A stretch of 64,000 nucleotides of DNA, from contig NZ_MUKP01000007.1 in the NCBI RefSeq assembly GCF_002081715.1, positions 1-64,000 on the forward strand, read 5' to 3'. Positions 21,501 through 31,525 of the stretch are shown here, one piece after another. A program made the translations under genes and the position numbers. Position 1 is the first letter of the stretch. Each line of letters opens with the position of its first letter. Origin of the DNA: Nocardia donostiensis. GTDB taxonomy: Bacteria > Actinomycetota > Actinomycetes > Mycobacteriales > Mycobacteriaceae. The notes beneath the pieces were generated by a model that did no database searches, had not been told where the DNA came from, and saw only the letters and a list, made by a program, of their open reading frames with translations.

Positions 21501-24500
21501 CGTTGCGATTCTCGCGCGTCCGGCGCCCGCCAGATCACCAGGTCGCCGGTTCGGTACATTCTGGCGCCGCTGTCGAACGGGTCCGCGACGAACCGGCCCG
21601 CGGTCAGCGCCTGCTGCCGTACATAACCGCGGGACAGTTGCTCACCGGCCAGATACAGTTCGCCGGGCACTCCCGCAGGCACCGGCCGCAGCCGATCGTC
21701 CAGCACGTACACTCGCGTGTTCCACTGCGGCACGCCGATCGGCACCGTGGTCCCCGCGGCTTCGCCCGCAGGCCAATAGGTGACCGACACCGCTGCTTCG
21801 GTGGGGCCGTACAGGTTGTGCACCTGCGCGTCGGTCACCGCGGCCACCGCGCGCACCGTTTCCGGCGGCAGCGCCTCACCGATCACGAACACATCCCGCA
21901 AGGTCGCCAGCTGCTCCGCGGGTGCGTGCGCGGCGAACACCGCCAGCATCGACGGCACGAAATCGGTGACAGTGACCGCGTGCTCGGCGATGGTTGCGGC
22001 GAGCCCCACCGGGTCGCGGTGATCGTCGTGCCCGGCGACGACCAGTTTCGCCCCCGCCCGCAACGGCATCAGATAGCCCCACAGCGAGACGTCGAACGTG
22101 GTCGCGGTCTTCTGCAGGTACGCGTCGCCGGGACCCATGGGGTAGGCATCCAGCATCCATTCGATCTGGTTGTCGATCGCGCGATGCGAGATCAGCACAC
22201 CCTTGGGCCGCCCGGTCGAACCGGAGGTGAAGATGACGTACGCCGGATGGTCCGCCCGCACCGGCCTGGCCAGCTCTTCGGGGCGGATCGGTGCGCCGGA
22301 GCGTGTTTCGGTGTCGATCTCGTCCAGCCGCAACACCGGGACGTCGCCGGGCACCGGTACCGTGTCGGCGGTCGTGGTGAGTACACAGACGGGCTGCGCG
22401 ATGTCGAGCACATGCGCGATCCGCTCGGCCGGATGATCGGGGTCCACCGGGACGTACGCCCCGCCCGCGCTGACGATCGCATACATGCCGACCACCAGGT
22501 CCACCGAACGCCGGATCGCCAGCCCAACCAGCGATTCCGCGCCCACCCCGCGCTCGATCAGTACTCTGGCCAGCCGGTTGACGCGCTCGTCGAATTCCCG
22601 GTAGGTCAGCTCGGTTCCGGCGTCGGCGACGGCGATGAGGTCCGGGTACCGCTGTACCGCGCGCCGATATCCGTCGAGCGCCAGTGCGGGTGCGACGGTG
22701 TGCGCGGTGTCGTTCCAATCGACCAGGATCGCTGTGCGTTCGTCCGCCTCGAGCAGTTCGATTTCACCGACCGGCTGCTCCGCCGACTCGGCCACCGCGG
22801 TCAGCAGATCGCGGAACCGCCGCGCGAAGCCCGCGACGGTCGCCTCGTCGAACAGGTCGGCGGCATAGGCGAACGACGCCGACATCCCGGCCGGTGTGCG
22901 TTCGTGTTCGTGCGGCGTCACCGTCAGTTCGAGATCGAATTTCGCCAGCGGCACCGACCATTCCAACGCCGACACCGACAGCGCGGGCAGCTCCAGCGTG
23001 ACGGGCGCGAAGTTCTGGAAGGTCAGCATCACCTGGAACAGCGGGTGATGCGCACCCGACCGCACCGGGTCCAGCAGCTCCACCAGCCGTTCGAACGGCA
23101 CATCAGCGTGACCGAACGCCTCGAGGTTGCGGCCGCGCACCTCGTGCAGCAGTTCGGCGAAGGTGTAATCGGGGTCGATCTCGGTGCGCAAGGCCAGGGT
23201 GTTGACGAACATGCCGATCAACGGCTCCAACGCGGCGTCACCGCGTCCAGCGATCGGGGTGCCGACGGTGATATCGCGGGTGCCGGAAAGGCGCGCGAGC
23301 AGTAGCGCGAACGCCGCGTGCACCACCATGAACAGGGTGGCGTCGTGTCGTTGCGCGAGCCGGTTCAGCGCTGCGTGCACCGACGCATCGATCTGGAAGT
23401 CGTAGTTCGCGCCGCGCCCGGAGAATACGGCGGGCCGGGGCCGGTCGGCGGGCAGGTCCAGTTTCTCCGGCAGGTCGGCCAGCCGCTGCCGCCAGAACCG
23501 GATCTGTTCGGCGAGTAGCGAATCCGGGTTGTTGTCGTCGCCGAGCATCTCCCGCTGCCACAGCGTGAAGTCCGCGTACTGCAACGGCAGCGGTGCCCAG
23601 TCCGGGGCCGCGCCCGCCACTCGCGCCGAATATGCCTGCATCAGATCGCCGGCCAGCGGGGCCATGGACGAACCATCACCCGCGATGTGGTGCACCACAC
23701 ACACCAGCACGTGGTCGGTAGCGGCGACTCGCAGCAGCCGCAACCGGATCGGCGGCGCAGCTGTCACATCGAAACCGTCGAGCACCACCGCGACAGTGCG
23801 CTCGAAGATCTCCGCTTCGGCGACCTCGAGCACCGGCAGCTCCGGTACCGCAACCGGGTCCGACATCTCGTGCACCAGTTGGGTACCCGCACCGTCGTGC
23901 TCCGGGTAGCTGGTCCGCAGCACTTCGTGCCGTGCCACCAGGTCGGCGATCGCGGCGCGCAGCGCGGCGGTATCCAGCTGTCCCTGTAACCGCACCGCCA
24001 GCGGAATATGGTTGTTGACGTCGGCGGCGTCGAACCGATTGAGGAACCACATCCGCTGCTGCGCATACGACAGCGGCACCTGCTGCGGACGCGGCATCGG
24101 CCGCGGCGCGGCGACCGGGCCGCCGGTCAACTCCTGCACCCGTTCCGCCAGTTTCGCCACCGTGGAAGCTTCGAACAGCAATGCGACCGGAACTCGCGTC
24201 TGTAGCGCAGAGCCGATCCGGGCCGCTGCCTGGGTTGCCAGCAGCGAGTTGCCACCGAGTTCGAAGAAATCGTCGTCGGCGCCCACCTGGTGGTCGCTGG
24301 ACTCCGGCAGCAGCAGCGCCGCGAAAACATCGGCGACCACCCGTTCGGCGGGTGTGCTCGGCGCGCGGAAGTTGCGGGCGGCGAACACCGGTTCCGGCAG
24401 CGCGGCCCGATCCAGTTTGCCCACCGGTGTCAGCGGTAGCTCGTCGAGGACGGTGATCGCGGCCGGAACCATATAGGCCGGCAGGGTGTTCGCGACGAAA

Positions 24501-25984
24501 TCGGTGAGCTCGGCAGTGTCGAGCAGCATACGTTTGCTGTCCGGTTCCGTGGTTTCGGCGCGCGGCAGCACGTACGACACCAGCGCCTGCACGCCGGACG
24601 GCAGCGTCATACCCAGGGTCGCGGCGTAGTCGACGTCGGGGTGGGCGGTGAACGCATTGTCGATCTCGTCGAGTTCGATGCGCAGGCCCCGGATCTTGAC
24701 CTGGAAATCCACCCGGCCGTGGTATTCGAAGATCCCGTTCGCGGTGCGACGCACCAGGTCACCGGTGCGGTACATCCGCGTTCCTGCGCCGGTTTCGGTG
24801 GTGAACGGATGGGCGACGAACCGTTCCGCAGTCAGCTCCGGCCGCCCCAGGTAGCCCTGCGCCAGCGCGGGACCGGACAGATACAGTTCGCCGACCACCC
24901 CGTTCGGCACCGGCCGCAGCCGCGCATCCAGCACATAGGTGCCCATCGCAGGTACCGGGGTGCCGATATGGGTTGGCTCGCCGGGCGGTAGCGCATCCGC
25001 GCGGATCGCGATGATCGTGGTCTCGGTCGGGCCGTACACGTTGTGTACCGCCCTGGTGTCGTTCGCCCAGCGCGCGACCAGTTCCGGGGCCAGCCGCTCT
25101 CCGCCGCAGATCACGCCTGCGAGGTCGTCGAGCCCGGCCGGGTCGAGCGATTCCAGCGCGCTCGGCGTGATGCACATATGGGTGACTCGCTCGCGGCGCA
25201 GCAGATCGGTCAGTTCGACACCGCCGAACACCGTTGGCGGCACCACGACCAGCGTGGCACCGGAGGTGAATGCCAGCAGCATCTCGATCACCGAGAAATC
25301 GAAACTCGGCGAACACAGGTGCGTGACCCGCGACTGCGCGGTGACGCCGCGGCCGGCGATCTCCGAGGCAACCAGGCTTGCCAGCCCGGCGTGGGTGACC
25401 GCCACACCCTTCGGCCTGCCGGTCGACCCGGAGGTGAAGATGACGTAGGCGACGTGCTGCGGGGACAGTGGCCGGATCCGGTCCTGGTAGGAGATCGGAT
25501 GCGCGGGTGTCGACGCGACTGCGTCCCGATGCGCCGGGGCGTCCAGTTCGACCCATTCGATACCGGCATCGGGCAGCGCCGCCCGATGCGCTGCGGTGGT
25601 GAGGCCGAGGGTGATGCCGCTGTCGTTGATCATGTGCGTGATCCGGTCCGCCGGATACGCGGGGTCGATGGGTACGTAGGCGGCGCCGGTTTTCGCGATC
25701 GCCCACACCGAAAGCACCGACTCCACCGACCGGGTGATCGCCACCGCGACGAAATCTCCGGGCCCGACGCCGCGCCCGATCAGATAGCGGGCCAGTTGCG
25801 AGGAAGCCTGGTCCAGTTCCCGGTAGCCGAGCTCACGTTGGTCGGCCGGGTCACCGGTCGGGTTGAACCGGATCGCGACCGAATCGGGCGCCGTGTCGAC
25901 TGCTGCCGTGAGTAATTGGACGAACAGCAAATTCCTGGACCGCGAACTGTTGGCGCGACGTGCGGAACGGCGGGGGGAGGTCAT
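18569..25984 (-). CDS. Nonribosomal peptide synthetase, A-T-C-A-T-C with a truncated, degenerate third A domain
   Basis: 2471 residues from ATG 25984 (AGAGGG about 12 bases upstream; the frame extends to a TTG at 26098 without a good ribosome site). Order: A1 (~45-560, [10 protein letters not shown]), T1 (FFELGGNS, Ser580), C1 (HHIAGDGSS near 764), A2 (~1085-1600), T2 (FFALGGNS, Ser1644), C2 (HHISADGAS near 1825), then a third A remnant (~2150-2471). Pocket codes as I read them: A1 D-F-I-C-I-G-V-I-I-K, A2 D-V-W-D-F-I-L-V-S-K; neither matches a code I know. In the remnant, the P-loop reads [10 protein letters not shown] (GRPKG deleted), the substrate Asp is Glu (SPSSEESV), and the protein stops at [13 protein letters not shown] where YGPTE should be. 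There is no final carrier or thioesterase. It lacks a loading C domain, so it may start a chain or receive from a partner. Confidence 0.93.
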   Translation of the reverse strand: MTSPRRSARRANSSRSRNLLFVQLLTAAVDTAPDSVAIRFNPTGDPADQRELGYRELDQASSQLARYLIGRGVGPGDFVAVAITRSVESVLSVWAIAKTGAAYVPIDPAYPADRITHMINDSGITLGLTTAAHRAALPDAGIEWVELDAPAHRDAVASTPAHPISYQDRIRPLSPQHVAYVIFTSGSTGRPKGVAVTHAGLASLVASEIAGRGVTAQSRVTHLCSPSFDFSVIEMLLAFTSGATLVVVPPTVFGGVELTDLLRRERVTHMCITPSALESLDPAGLDDLAGVICGGERLAPELVARWANDTRAVHNVYGPTETTIIAIRADALPPGEPTHIGTPVPAMGTYVLDARLRPVPNGVVGELYLSGPALAQGYLGRPELTAERFVAHPFTTETGAGTRMYRTGDLVRRTANGIFEYHGRVDFQVKIRGLRIELDEIDNAFTAHPDVDYAATLGMTLPSGVQALVSYVLPRAETTEPDSKRMLLDTAELTDFVANTLPAYMVPAAITVLDELPLTPVGKLDRAALPEPVFAARNFRAPSTPAERVVADVFAALLLPESSDHQVGADDDFFELGGNSLLATQAAARIGSALQTRVPVALLFEASTVAKLAERVQELTGGPVAAPRPMPRPQQVPLSYAQQRMWFLNRFDAADVNNHIPLAVRLQGQLDTAALRAAIADLVARHEVLRTSYPEHDGAGTQLVHEMSDPVAVPELPVLEVAEAEIFERTVAVVLDGFDVTAAPPIRLRLLRVAATDHVLVCVVHHIAGDGSSMAPLAGDLMQAYSARVAGAAPDWAPLPLQYADFTLWQREMLGDDNNPDSLLAEQIRFWRQRLADLPEKLDLPADRPRPAVFSGRGANYDFQIDASVHAALNRLAQRHDATLFMVVHAAFALLLARLSGTRDITVGTPIAGRGDAALEPLIGMFVNTLALRTEIDPDYTFAELLHEVRGRNLEAFGHADVPFERLVELLDPVRSGAHHPLFQVMLTFQNFAPVTLELPALSVSALEWSVPLAKFDLELTVTPHEHERTPAGMSASFAYAADLFDEATVAGFARRFRDLLTAVAESAEQPVGEIELLEADERTAILVDWNDTAHTVAPALALDGYRRAVQRYPDLIAVADAGTELTYREFDERVNRLARVLIERGVGAESLVGLAIRRSVDLVVGMYAIVSAGGAYVPVDPDHPAERIAHVLDIAQPVCVLTTTADTVPVPGDVPVLRLDEIDTETRSGAPIRPEELARPVRADHPAYVIFTSGSTGRPKGVLISHRAIDNQIEWMLDAYPMGPGDAYLQKTATTFDVSLWGYLMPLRAGAKLVVAGHDDHRDPVGLAATIAEHAVTVTDFVPSMLAVFAAHAPAEQLATLRDVFVIGEALPPETVRAVAAVTDAQVHNLYGPTEAAVSVTYWPAGEAAGTTVPIGVPQWNTRVYVLDDRLRPVPAGVPGELYLAGEQLSRGYVRQQALTAGRFVADPFDSGARMYRTGDLVIWRAPDARESQRLDYVGRTDFQVKFRGQRIELGEIETALLAQPAVGQAVAAVVTASTGDQLVGYVVPLPGQTVDVPELLTAVGAVLPSYMVPSTLMVLDELPLNTSGKLDRRALPEPVFEAGEYRAPSTPVEQAVARVFADLLNVEQVGADDDFFALGGNSLLATRVVARINEALTARLTVREVFESPKVSALAARIVPGGGAARPPLTRAERPERIPLSLAQQRLWVLNRIEPDSPAYNMPFAIRLSGALDIDAVRAAVADVLQRHEALRTRFPIDADENPYQEILPVEAVLPDGLVVAHNATDVMETVAGLLSTGFDVTAAAPVRVRLFSSGDDHLLVLVVHHISADGASLAPLARDLVTAYLARTGGDAPQWSPLPVQYADYAIWQRAVIGADDDPESAAARQLSYWNTQLAGVPGPLELPKDRPRPAVPSARGASTGLLVPAQVHEQLNRIAREHNATLFMVVHAALAVLLGRMTGGTDIVIGTPIAGRGEQALDDLVGMFVNTLALRVDLGRQTTFRDLVEHTRDTDLSAFAHADIPFERVVEEVTAARAGSRNPLVSVVLSFQNLEQPTLELPGLTLAAVDTGEVTAKFDLQVIVEPRFADDQAGELAVIFTYATDIFDEETMRVLGRRFERVLSAVAAEPATPLWDIDILDAEEAQRLRAATPATPAPRSDEQTAVMLLPDLLAAAAEENPDGVAVVLADAEETVAELDYVELDERSSRLARSLLARGIGPEDRVAVGIHRSPESVLAVWAVAKTGAAFVAVDPDQPTESNARRISDSGALLGLTVTASRENLPGGIEWLAIDTDEFARELEAQPDGPITDSDRPRPLLAEHPAYVGYDSGATVVVSHADLSSFHSQLRERFQVPSSARTLHSASPSSEESVLELLLAAGGGASIVAVAPTVSDGAELAAVLRRERVTHAYIARSALAAVDPARLDRLRVVLTDSETVPPELTQRWVQPISGRRTRQLHNVRGLLDTGSNE

Positions 25985-26148
25985 TCGCTGCGGGTTCCCT
26001 CTCTGGGTCGATCGACTTCCGCTCCGGCCAGGAGCCAGAAAGCGGTACCGCAAACGTGTCAACCACAGCCCGAGCGTGTCAGGCAGAGAATAGGCCAACC
26101 GTGATCAGTAGACCACCACGGGGAAGCCTGCGGCCTACCCAGACAGCT

Positions 26149-26177
26149 ACGTTAGTATGCCGCTCGCTGCCCGTGAA
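26149..26177 (-). promoter_or_regulatory. Possible promoter of the second NRPS
   Basis: On the minus strand, TTCACG (26177-26172) and TAACGT (26154-26149) are 17 bases apart, a sigma-A-like arrangement. Transcription would start near 26142, giving a leader of ~155 bases to ATG 25984. It overlaps the 5' side of the gap from the upstream binding-protein gene. Confidence 0.3.
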
Positions 26178-26182
26178 GCGTG

Positions 26183-27667
26183 TCACTCGATTCCCGGCCA
26201 CGACAGGCCGAGGAATTCCGGTGAACGCCCAGGTAGCAGCCGCAACATGGGGATCGGTTTGTTCACCGGGTCGCCCGCTTCGTCGAACGAGAGGATTCCG
26301 GCGGCCCCGCGCACTGCGGTCGCGCCGTGTAACCGGTTCATCGACTGCAGCACGTCTGCCGCACTCACCACGGCACCGTCGACCGACGACTGCCGGATCG
26401 CCTGCACCGCCGTGACCACTGCGTCGTGGGCGACGATCGCGCTGGCGTCGTCGAGCGAATCGTCGGACAACGCGCGGTAGCACACCGGTCCACGACAGTC
26501 GGGCGCGAACTGGGCGACCGAATGCAGATTGAACAGGTCGTGCTGCTGGTTCTCCCAGGACTGCGGGTGCGCCGACGCGGTGTACACCACCGAGACGCCC
26601 GATTCGAGCGCCGTTCGGACCGCCTCGTCGGGCGCGGTGTGCAGGGACATGTCTTCCCCGGTGAGCACAGTGATCGGAATATCACGGCAGCTGCGCTCGG
26701 CCAGCGCCTTGATGAAGGTGATCGCATGCACGGCCCGTCCTGCGAAGTACACCAACTGAGGTGCGGCATGACAGATGTTGGGCAGCATGTGGTTGAACGT
26801 GTTGGCCACCCCGCCTTCCTGCGAGTTGTACCGTTCGACCGGGCCGGAGAACCGATGTGTTTCGTCCAGGTAGTACTCGCTGAACTCCTCGGCCAGGGTG
26901 ATCGCATAGTGGTCGTTCGGGTTCTCGTCACGCACCAGCAGCGCCTGCTGCGCCCGCGGTTTCGCATACATGGCGGCCGCGCGCGCCTGATCGGAGTTGG
27001 GTGGTGATATTCGCAGGAAGCCGGGGACCGCGGTCAGGCTGTCCGCGGTGAGCGTCGATCCGATGATCGGGAGACCGAGTTCGGCCAACCGCTCCATCGC
27101 CCGCACCGCATTCTCGACGCTCAGCCCGATCCCGGCCACGGCGACGATCCGTTCCTGGTCGCGTAGCTGGTCGAGCTCGTCGACCGCCGTGGCCCATTGC
27201 CCGAACCCGCTACCCGCATTGGCCAGCAGCAGACGGATCTGCGGTGTGCCGCCCCAGGTCGTGGTGTGGTTGGCGGCCAGCTGCGCCAGATGCGCGCCCT
27301 CGAGGTGGTGGCGCAGCCACGGCATCGTCACCAGCTCGCCGCCATCGGCGCCACGTGTCATCGGCAGCAGCACCGCGATGCTGACATACGGCTTCCCCGA
27401 CGCCGCTACCTGCGTGTTCTCCGTGTGGATGTGTTCCTGGATCGCCGCGAGCTCGGGTTCGAACATCACACTGCCGTCGGTCACGCCCACGCATTCGGAG
27501 CCGGGTCCGCTACGGATCACGCCGTCGCCGCACCGTTTGGCGGCTTCGACGGCAAGGGGCACCGCCACCAACGCGACCAGCGCCACTACCGCCGCGACCG
27601 CCACCGCTGCGGCTGCCCACGCCCACTTCCGCCAGCTCGGCGCCGGCGGCACGATCTGATCGCTCAT
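26183..27667 (-). CDS. Membrane-tethered type I periplasmic-binding protein (Leu/Ile/Val-binding fold)
   Basis: 494 residues. One transmembrane segment near residues 15-40 (WAWAAAAVAVAAVVALVALV) without a lipobox or cleavage site predicts an outside-facing, anchored protein. Cys46 and Cys61 could form a disulphide just outside the membrane. The rest resembles the amino-acid-binding (Peripla_BP_6) fold: SIAVLLPMTR, VAVAGIGLSVENAVRAM, GLPIIGSTLTADSL and FLRISPPNSDQARAAAMYAK are its usual landmarks, and VYFAGRAVHAITFIKAL its second-lobe strand. The ATG overlaps the stop of the upstream ATPase (ATGA) and GAAAGG lies 6 bases before it, so the two are translationally coupled. No permease or ABC ATPase is nearby, so it is more likely a sensor or receptor than part of a transporter (inference). 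Confidence 0.85.
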   Translation of the reverse strand: MSDQIVPPAPSWRKWAWAAAAVAVAAVVALVALVAVPLAVEAAKRCGDGVIRSGPGSECVGVTDGSVMFEPELAAIQEHIHTENTQVAASGKPYVSIAVLLPMTRGADGGELVTMPWLRHHLEGAHLAQLAANHTTTWGGTPQIRLLLANAGSGFGQWATAVDELDQLRDQERIVAVAGIGLSVENAVRAMERLAELGLPIIGSTLTADSLTAVPGFLRISPPNSDQARAAAMYAKPRAQQALLVRDENPNDHYAITLAEEFSEYYLDETHRFSGPVERYNSQEGGVANTFNHMLPNICHAAPQLVYFAGRAVHAITFIKALAERSCRDIPITVLTGEDMSLHTAPDEAVRTALESGVSVVYTASAHPQSWENQQHDLFNLHSVAQFAPDCRGPVCYRALSDDSLDDASAIVAHDAVVTAVQAIRQSSVDGAVVSAADVLQSMNRLHGATAVRGAAGILSFDEAGDPVNKPIPMLRLLPGRSPEFLGLSWPGIE

Positions 27668-29670
27668 CGGTACCTTTCCGCCCGCTCGTACAACAGCACC
27701 GAGCCGCGTCCCCGGCCGCGCGCCAGCTGCCGTAGTTCGCTTTCGATGGTGTGGTCCAGAGACCGCTCCGGATCGCCGAGCGGGTTGTTGGAGATCCACA
27801 GCGAGGCCACCAGCCAGGCCACGGGGTGGTCGGGCGCGGCACCGCAGGCTCGCACCAGCTCGCCGACCCGGTCGATCGGGGCGATATCGGTCGATGACCT
27901 GATGGGCGCCGAGGTGATGAGGTCCACGTCGGCCAGCCATGCGCCGGCCGTGGCCACATCGAACTCGGTGTGCCGGTCGGCGAACGGCTGTCCCAGGTAG
28001 CTGATCACCGCACCGAGATCGCCGATGGCCATATCGTGGTACCGGGCTGCGGCTTCCCGGCCGCTGTTTTCGTAGATGTTCCGGCAGAGTATGTGGGTAG
28101 TGTCCCAGTCACGTGGATCGGAATCATCGCGGTCGGCCAGTTCCTGCAGCAGGATATGGCGCAACCACGGGTTGAGCACCAGCTCGGGTTCCGCCCCGTC
28201 GGTCTCCTCGATCCACAGCTGGTTGCGCAACGCCTCGAGCAGTCCTTCGCCGTTCGGCAGTGGTGAATCCAGCACTTCGGGGCGGTAGAGCATATCGACG
28301 GTGCGGGCGGCCGAAGCGGTGACCAGGTCCCGCCGGTCGGCGGCCGTGTCGAAGTCGCGCAGCAGTTCGGCCCGCACCCGGTCGAGCACGGTCAGCTGAT
28401 CTTGCTGCTCCTGCGATTCGGCTTCGGGCAGTGCGGCGTGCAGGATGTGGCGTGCACCCGCCAGCGGCGTGTTGTCGCAGGCGCGCGAGAGCGCCGCGAG
28501 TATTTCGACTGTCCCGCCGGGATGGCCCGCGGTCAGTCCTCGCACGAATTCGGTCACCCGGGGTATCGAATGCATCCGGCGTTCGACCGCGAGATCACCG
28601 ATGTCCTGAGTGGACAAGTGACTCAGATCGAGCAGATACCACGGGTTCCACGGCGTTTCCGTACCGGTGTTGTCCAGCCAGTCGGCGTCGATATCGGAGG
28701 CTTTTCTCGGCGCGGGCCACCGGATTCCGCCGGTGCGGTGCCCACGGGACCGCCGCCCTTCGTCGTCGCTGAACCGGTGGCCGCCCGGCCGGTGCCAGCT
28801 TTCGCTCCAATACGGAATCCAATTGCCCGACGACGCGAACACCGCCATCGGGTCGGGTTCGCCGGTGGCGCGCCGTCGTGCTTCTTGCAGGGCGAGCAGG
28901 AATTTCTGCCCGGACATGGTGTGCACATTGTCCAGCAGCACCACGCAGTTCAAGGTGCGCCGTGACCGGTTGAACCCGGAGTAGGCGCGCCGCAGATCGT
29001 GCAGGAACGCCTCGCAGAAGATGGCGTCTACATCGGCGCGGTCCTCATCGTCGTCATGGGCCCATCTCGCCAGGTCGATCAGCACATCGTCGAGCCTGCC
29101 CTGCGCGCTGGGCAGCCGCGGGCCTGCGGCCAGCAGCCTGCGGCGGTCGAACCAGCCGAGCCCGCGCAGCAGACCATCGGCCACCGGCGCCGTCCACGCG
29201 GGCAGGCCCGCGCCGATTGGGTCGACCAGCTGCACGAAATCCATGACCCCGTTGCGTCCCTGTTCGATTCCCTGCCCGTTGGAAACGATGCGGCGCAGCT
29301 CTCGCAACGCCTGCCTGCGGTTGTCCGCCCGGGTGTGCAGGGTGCTGCCCACGGCGAGCAGGCACAACCACAGGCGGGGGAACGCGATACGGCCGAACTG
29401 TTTCCAGTGTTTGCTCAGCTCGAAGGCGAGTTCCCCGAACGCCTCGCGGGGTTCCCGTTCACGGCTCTCGAAATCCAGGTAGGCGTGCGGGACATGGGCG
29501 CACCGGTATTCGATATCGCGCAGCAGGGCCGTCTTTCCGGTTCCGCGCGGACCGAGTGCCACCACCACCGGCAGTTTCCGGCTGTGACCATCCGGCCGAT
29601 CCAGCAGATACTCCAACAGCCATCCGGTAACGGCATGCATGCCATGGATTTTCGGCCGCTCTCCGGGCAT
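27664..29670 (-). CDS. P-loop ATPase (AAA/STAND-like), partner of the tethered binding protein
   Basis: A 668-residue soluble protein. Walker A GPRGTGKT at residues 40-47, Walker B-like CVVLLDN at 242-248, and a sensor-like FASSGN near 278-283 define an Orc/STAND-type NTPase. The C-terminal ~300 residues are helical and rich in Leu/Arg with no family recognised. No membrane segment. Upstream GGGGGG precedes the ATG at 29670. It overlaps by 4 bases with the anchored binding-protein gene. Together they look like a receptor and intracellular switch; a STAND-like regulator of transcription, a defence sensor or a growth-control device are all possible. Function not known. Confidence 0.8.
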   Translation of the reverse strand: MPGERPKIHGMHAVTGWLLEYLLDRPDGHSRKLPVVVALGPRGTGKTALLRDIEYRCAHVPHAYLDFESREREPREAFGELAFELSKHWKQFGRIAFPRLWLCLLAVGSTLHTRADNRRQALRELRRIVSNGQGIEQGRNGVMDFVQLVDPIGAGLPAWTAPVADGLLRGLGWFDRRRLLAAGPRLPSAQGRLDDVLIDLARWAHDDDEDRADVDAIFCEAFLHDLRRAYSGFNRSRRTLNCVVLLDNVHTMSGQKFLLALQEARRRATGEPDPMAVFASSGNWIPYWSESWHRPGGHRFSDDEGRRSRGHRTGGIRWPAPRKASDIDADWLDNTGTETPWNPWYLLDLSHLSTQDIGDLAVERRMHSIPRVTEFVRGLTAGHPGGTVEILAALSRACDNTPLAGARHILHAALPEAESQEQQDQLTVLDRVRAELLRDFDTAADRRDLVTASAARTVDMLYRPEVLDSPLPNGEGLLEALRNQLWIEETDGAEPELVLNPWLRHILLQELADRDDSDPRDWDTTHILCRNIYENSGREAAARYHDMAIGDLGAVISYLGQPFADRHTEFDVATAGAWLADVDLITSAPIRSSTDIAPIDRVGELVRACGAAPDHPVAWLVASLWISNNPLGDPERSLDHTIESELRQLARGRGRGSVLLYERAERYR

Positions 29671-29984
29671 CGCCCCCCGATCCCCGCGGGTTCCGGTGTC
29701 TACGCTGATGCCGCTCTATACCGAACCCTGCGGTGCTGTTCACCTATTCACCTGCCCGCCCAGCGCGCCCTGTGGCAGGCACCCTCTAGCAGACGTAACC
29801 CCCTGTGTACCCCCTGTGGCCTCACTGGAAACGCCCAAAAGCACACGGCTGGAGCAAGAACGGTAGGTAGGCAGACCGTGCACAGCCGTGCGAATGCGGG
29901 AGGTATACGGGAATGCGCACGCCCGGAGCGAATACGGAGGTACGCCTGCCGCACGTTCGGCGCGAAGGCGGAGGTACGCACGCC
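29671..29984. repeat. Intergenic gap carrying a dispersed repeat (29879-29980)
   Basis: 314 bases with no convincing gene. From 29879 it contains the sequence family also found at 63186-63252: GTGCGAATGCGGGAGGTA, then AATGCGCA, CCGGAGCGAA and CGGAGGTACGC. A second, shorter unit (GCGAAGGCGGAGGTACGCA, 29962-29980) follows in tandem. The first ~200 bases show nothing recognisable. Confidence 0.6.
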
Positions 29985-30533
29985 CTAACGCGTTGTCTCC
30001 ATTTTCTTCACCACCCGCTGCACAGTGAGCCAGGTGCGGGTGGTGATGTCTTTGCCGTGGGTGCGTTCCAGCCAGGCCATGAAGTCGGGCGTTTTCGGCG
30101 AGCTGTTGTCGATGATGGCGAGGAATACTTTCGCCTCCGGGTCGTAGCCGACCACGCGGGTGAGCGGGTTCGGATCCTCCGGCATGTCGGTATGCGCGGG
30201 TGCGTCCTGTTTCAGGAAGGTCGCGGTCAGATAGGTCTCACGGCTGTGTGTGAGTCCGTCGAACGGGTCGCGGTCGAGCAGATCGCGCAACTGCCGGTAG
30301 TTGCGCACGATGGTGCCGCCTGGGATGCCGAGTTCGCGGTTCAGTGCGTCCTGAATCCGGTCTTCCAGCTCGGCGGGGTCGGTGTTCGCGGTCCGGAACA
30401 CGACGTTGCCGCTGGCCAGGACCGTGGCGACCGCGTCGAAACCCAGCCCCTCGAACACCGTCTGCAGCTTCTCGTTCCGCATATTCGGGTTACTGGGCAT
30501 GATCCCGCGCAGCAGCGCCGCATAGCCGTTCAT
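29985..30533 (-). CDS. DUF1697 family protein
   Basis: A 182-residue protein with the DUF1697 pattern: YAALLRGI near the start, MRNEKLQTVFEGLGFDAVAT then VLASGNVVFRT, and the closing TTRTWLTVQRVVKKM. The family is widespread in bacteria and has no settled biochemical function; it has two similar alpha-beta subdomains. The ATG at 30533 gives the usual family length. It stands alone, 64 bases from the acetyltransferase gene and 314 from the ATPase gene. Confidence 0.92.
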   Translation of the reverse strand: MNGYAALLRGIMPSNPNMRNEKLQTVFEGLGFDAVATVLASGNVVFRTANTDPAELEDRIQDALNRELGIPGGTIVRNYRQLRDLLDRDPFDGLTHSRETYLTATFLKQDAPAHTDMPEDPNPLTRVVGYDPEAKVFLAIIDNSSPKTPDFMAWLERTHGKDITTRTWLTVQRVVKKMETTR

Positions 30534-30597
30534 GAGCCGACACTAACCGAGCGCACCGACACCTACGCTCGATCCGGCCGGGTGAAACAGCGGGGCT

Positions 30598-31347
30598 TTA
30601 CGCGCCGTGGGCGACCCCGTTCTTCTTCCGTTCGATATCTGCGAGGGCCGCCATATGCGCTGCCCGTTCTTCGGCGGCGGCATCCCAGGCCAGTTTGCGG
30701 TTTTTCACCACCTTGGCGGGCGCGCCGACGGCAATGCTGTAGTCGGGGATCTCGCCCTTGACCACGGCATGCGCGCCGAGCACACAACCTCGGCCGACGC
30801 GGGTCTCCCGCAGCACAGTCACCTTGGCCGCGATCCAGGTGTCGGGGCCGATGCGGACCGGGCTCTTGACGATGCCCTGGTCTTTGATCGGCAGGGTGAT
30901 GTCGTCCATCCGATGGTCGAAATCGCAGATGTAGCACCAGTCGGCGACCAGGGTGGATTCCCCGATCTCGATATCGAGGTAGGTGTTGACGACGTTGTCC
31001 TTGCCGAACACCACTTTGTCGCCGATCCGCAGCGAGCCTTCGTGGCAGCGGATGGCGTTGCCGTCGCCGATGTGCACCCAGCGGCCGATCTCGAGTTTGC
31101 CCAGCTCCGGGGTGGCATGGATTTCGACCCGTTTACCGAGGAACACCATGCCGCGCAGGATGACGTGCGGGTTCGCCAGCCGGAATTTGCACAGCCGGTA
31201 GTAACGCACCAGATACCAGGGTGTGTAGGCGCGGTTGGCCAGCACCCAGCGCAGCGAGGCGAGGGTGAGAAACCTGGCCTGCCGCGGGTCGCGACGCCGC
31301 GATCCCCGCCAGCGTGAGCGCAACGGTGCGCCCCACATGCTCGTCAC
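30598..31347 (-). CDS. Left-handed beta-helix acyl/acetyltransferase (Rv3034c-like)
   Basis: 249 residues with hexapeptide repeats of a left-handed beta helix: IGRWVHIGDGNAIRCHEG, LRIGDKVVFGKDNVV, VRIGPDTWIAAKVTVLRETR, VGRGCVLGAHAVVKGEIP and the typical closing YSIAVGAPAKVVKNR. It is longer than simple sugar O-acetyltransferases, with ~60 extra N-terminal residues. The GTG at 31347 follows GGAGG by 7 bases. By place it corresponds to Rv3034c, in the neighbourhood linked to methylglucose lipopolysaccharide, which carries short acyl groups; an acylation role there is plausible (inference). Confidence 0.9.
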   Translation of the reverse strand: MTSMWGAPLRSRWRGSRRRDPRQARFLTLASLRWVLANRAYTPWYLVRYYRLCKFRLANPHVILRGMVFLGKRVEIHATPELGKLEIGRWVHIGDGNAIRCHEGSLRIGDKVVFGKDNVVNTYLDIEIGESTLVADWCYICDFDHRMDDITLPIKDQGIVKSPVRIGPDTWIAAKVTVLRETRVGRGCVLGAHAVVKGEIPDYSIAVGAPAKVVKNRKLAWDAAAEERAAHMAALADIERKKNGVAHGA

Positions 31348-31525
31348 GTCCTGTCCTCCGTCATCTGCTCCGGGCCCCGACCTGGATGAGGTCCGGCGAG
31401 CCCGTTCCGGCCTAACGGCCCCAGCCTACTTTCGCGCTCCTCGGCCCGGACCGATACCCTTCGGCTAACCTCACACAGGCGCGCGGGCGCGGGGGGAGAC
31501 AACCACGGCAGAGGGAGACCAGCAG

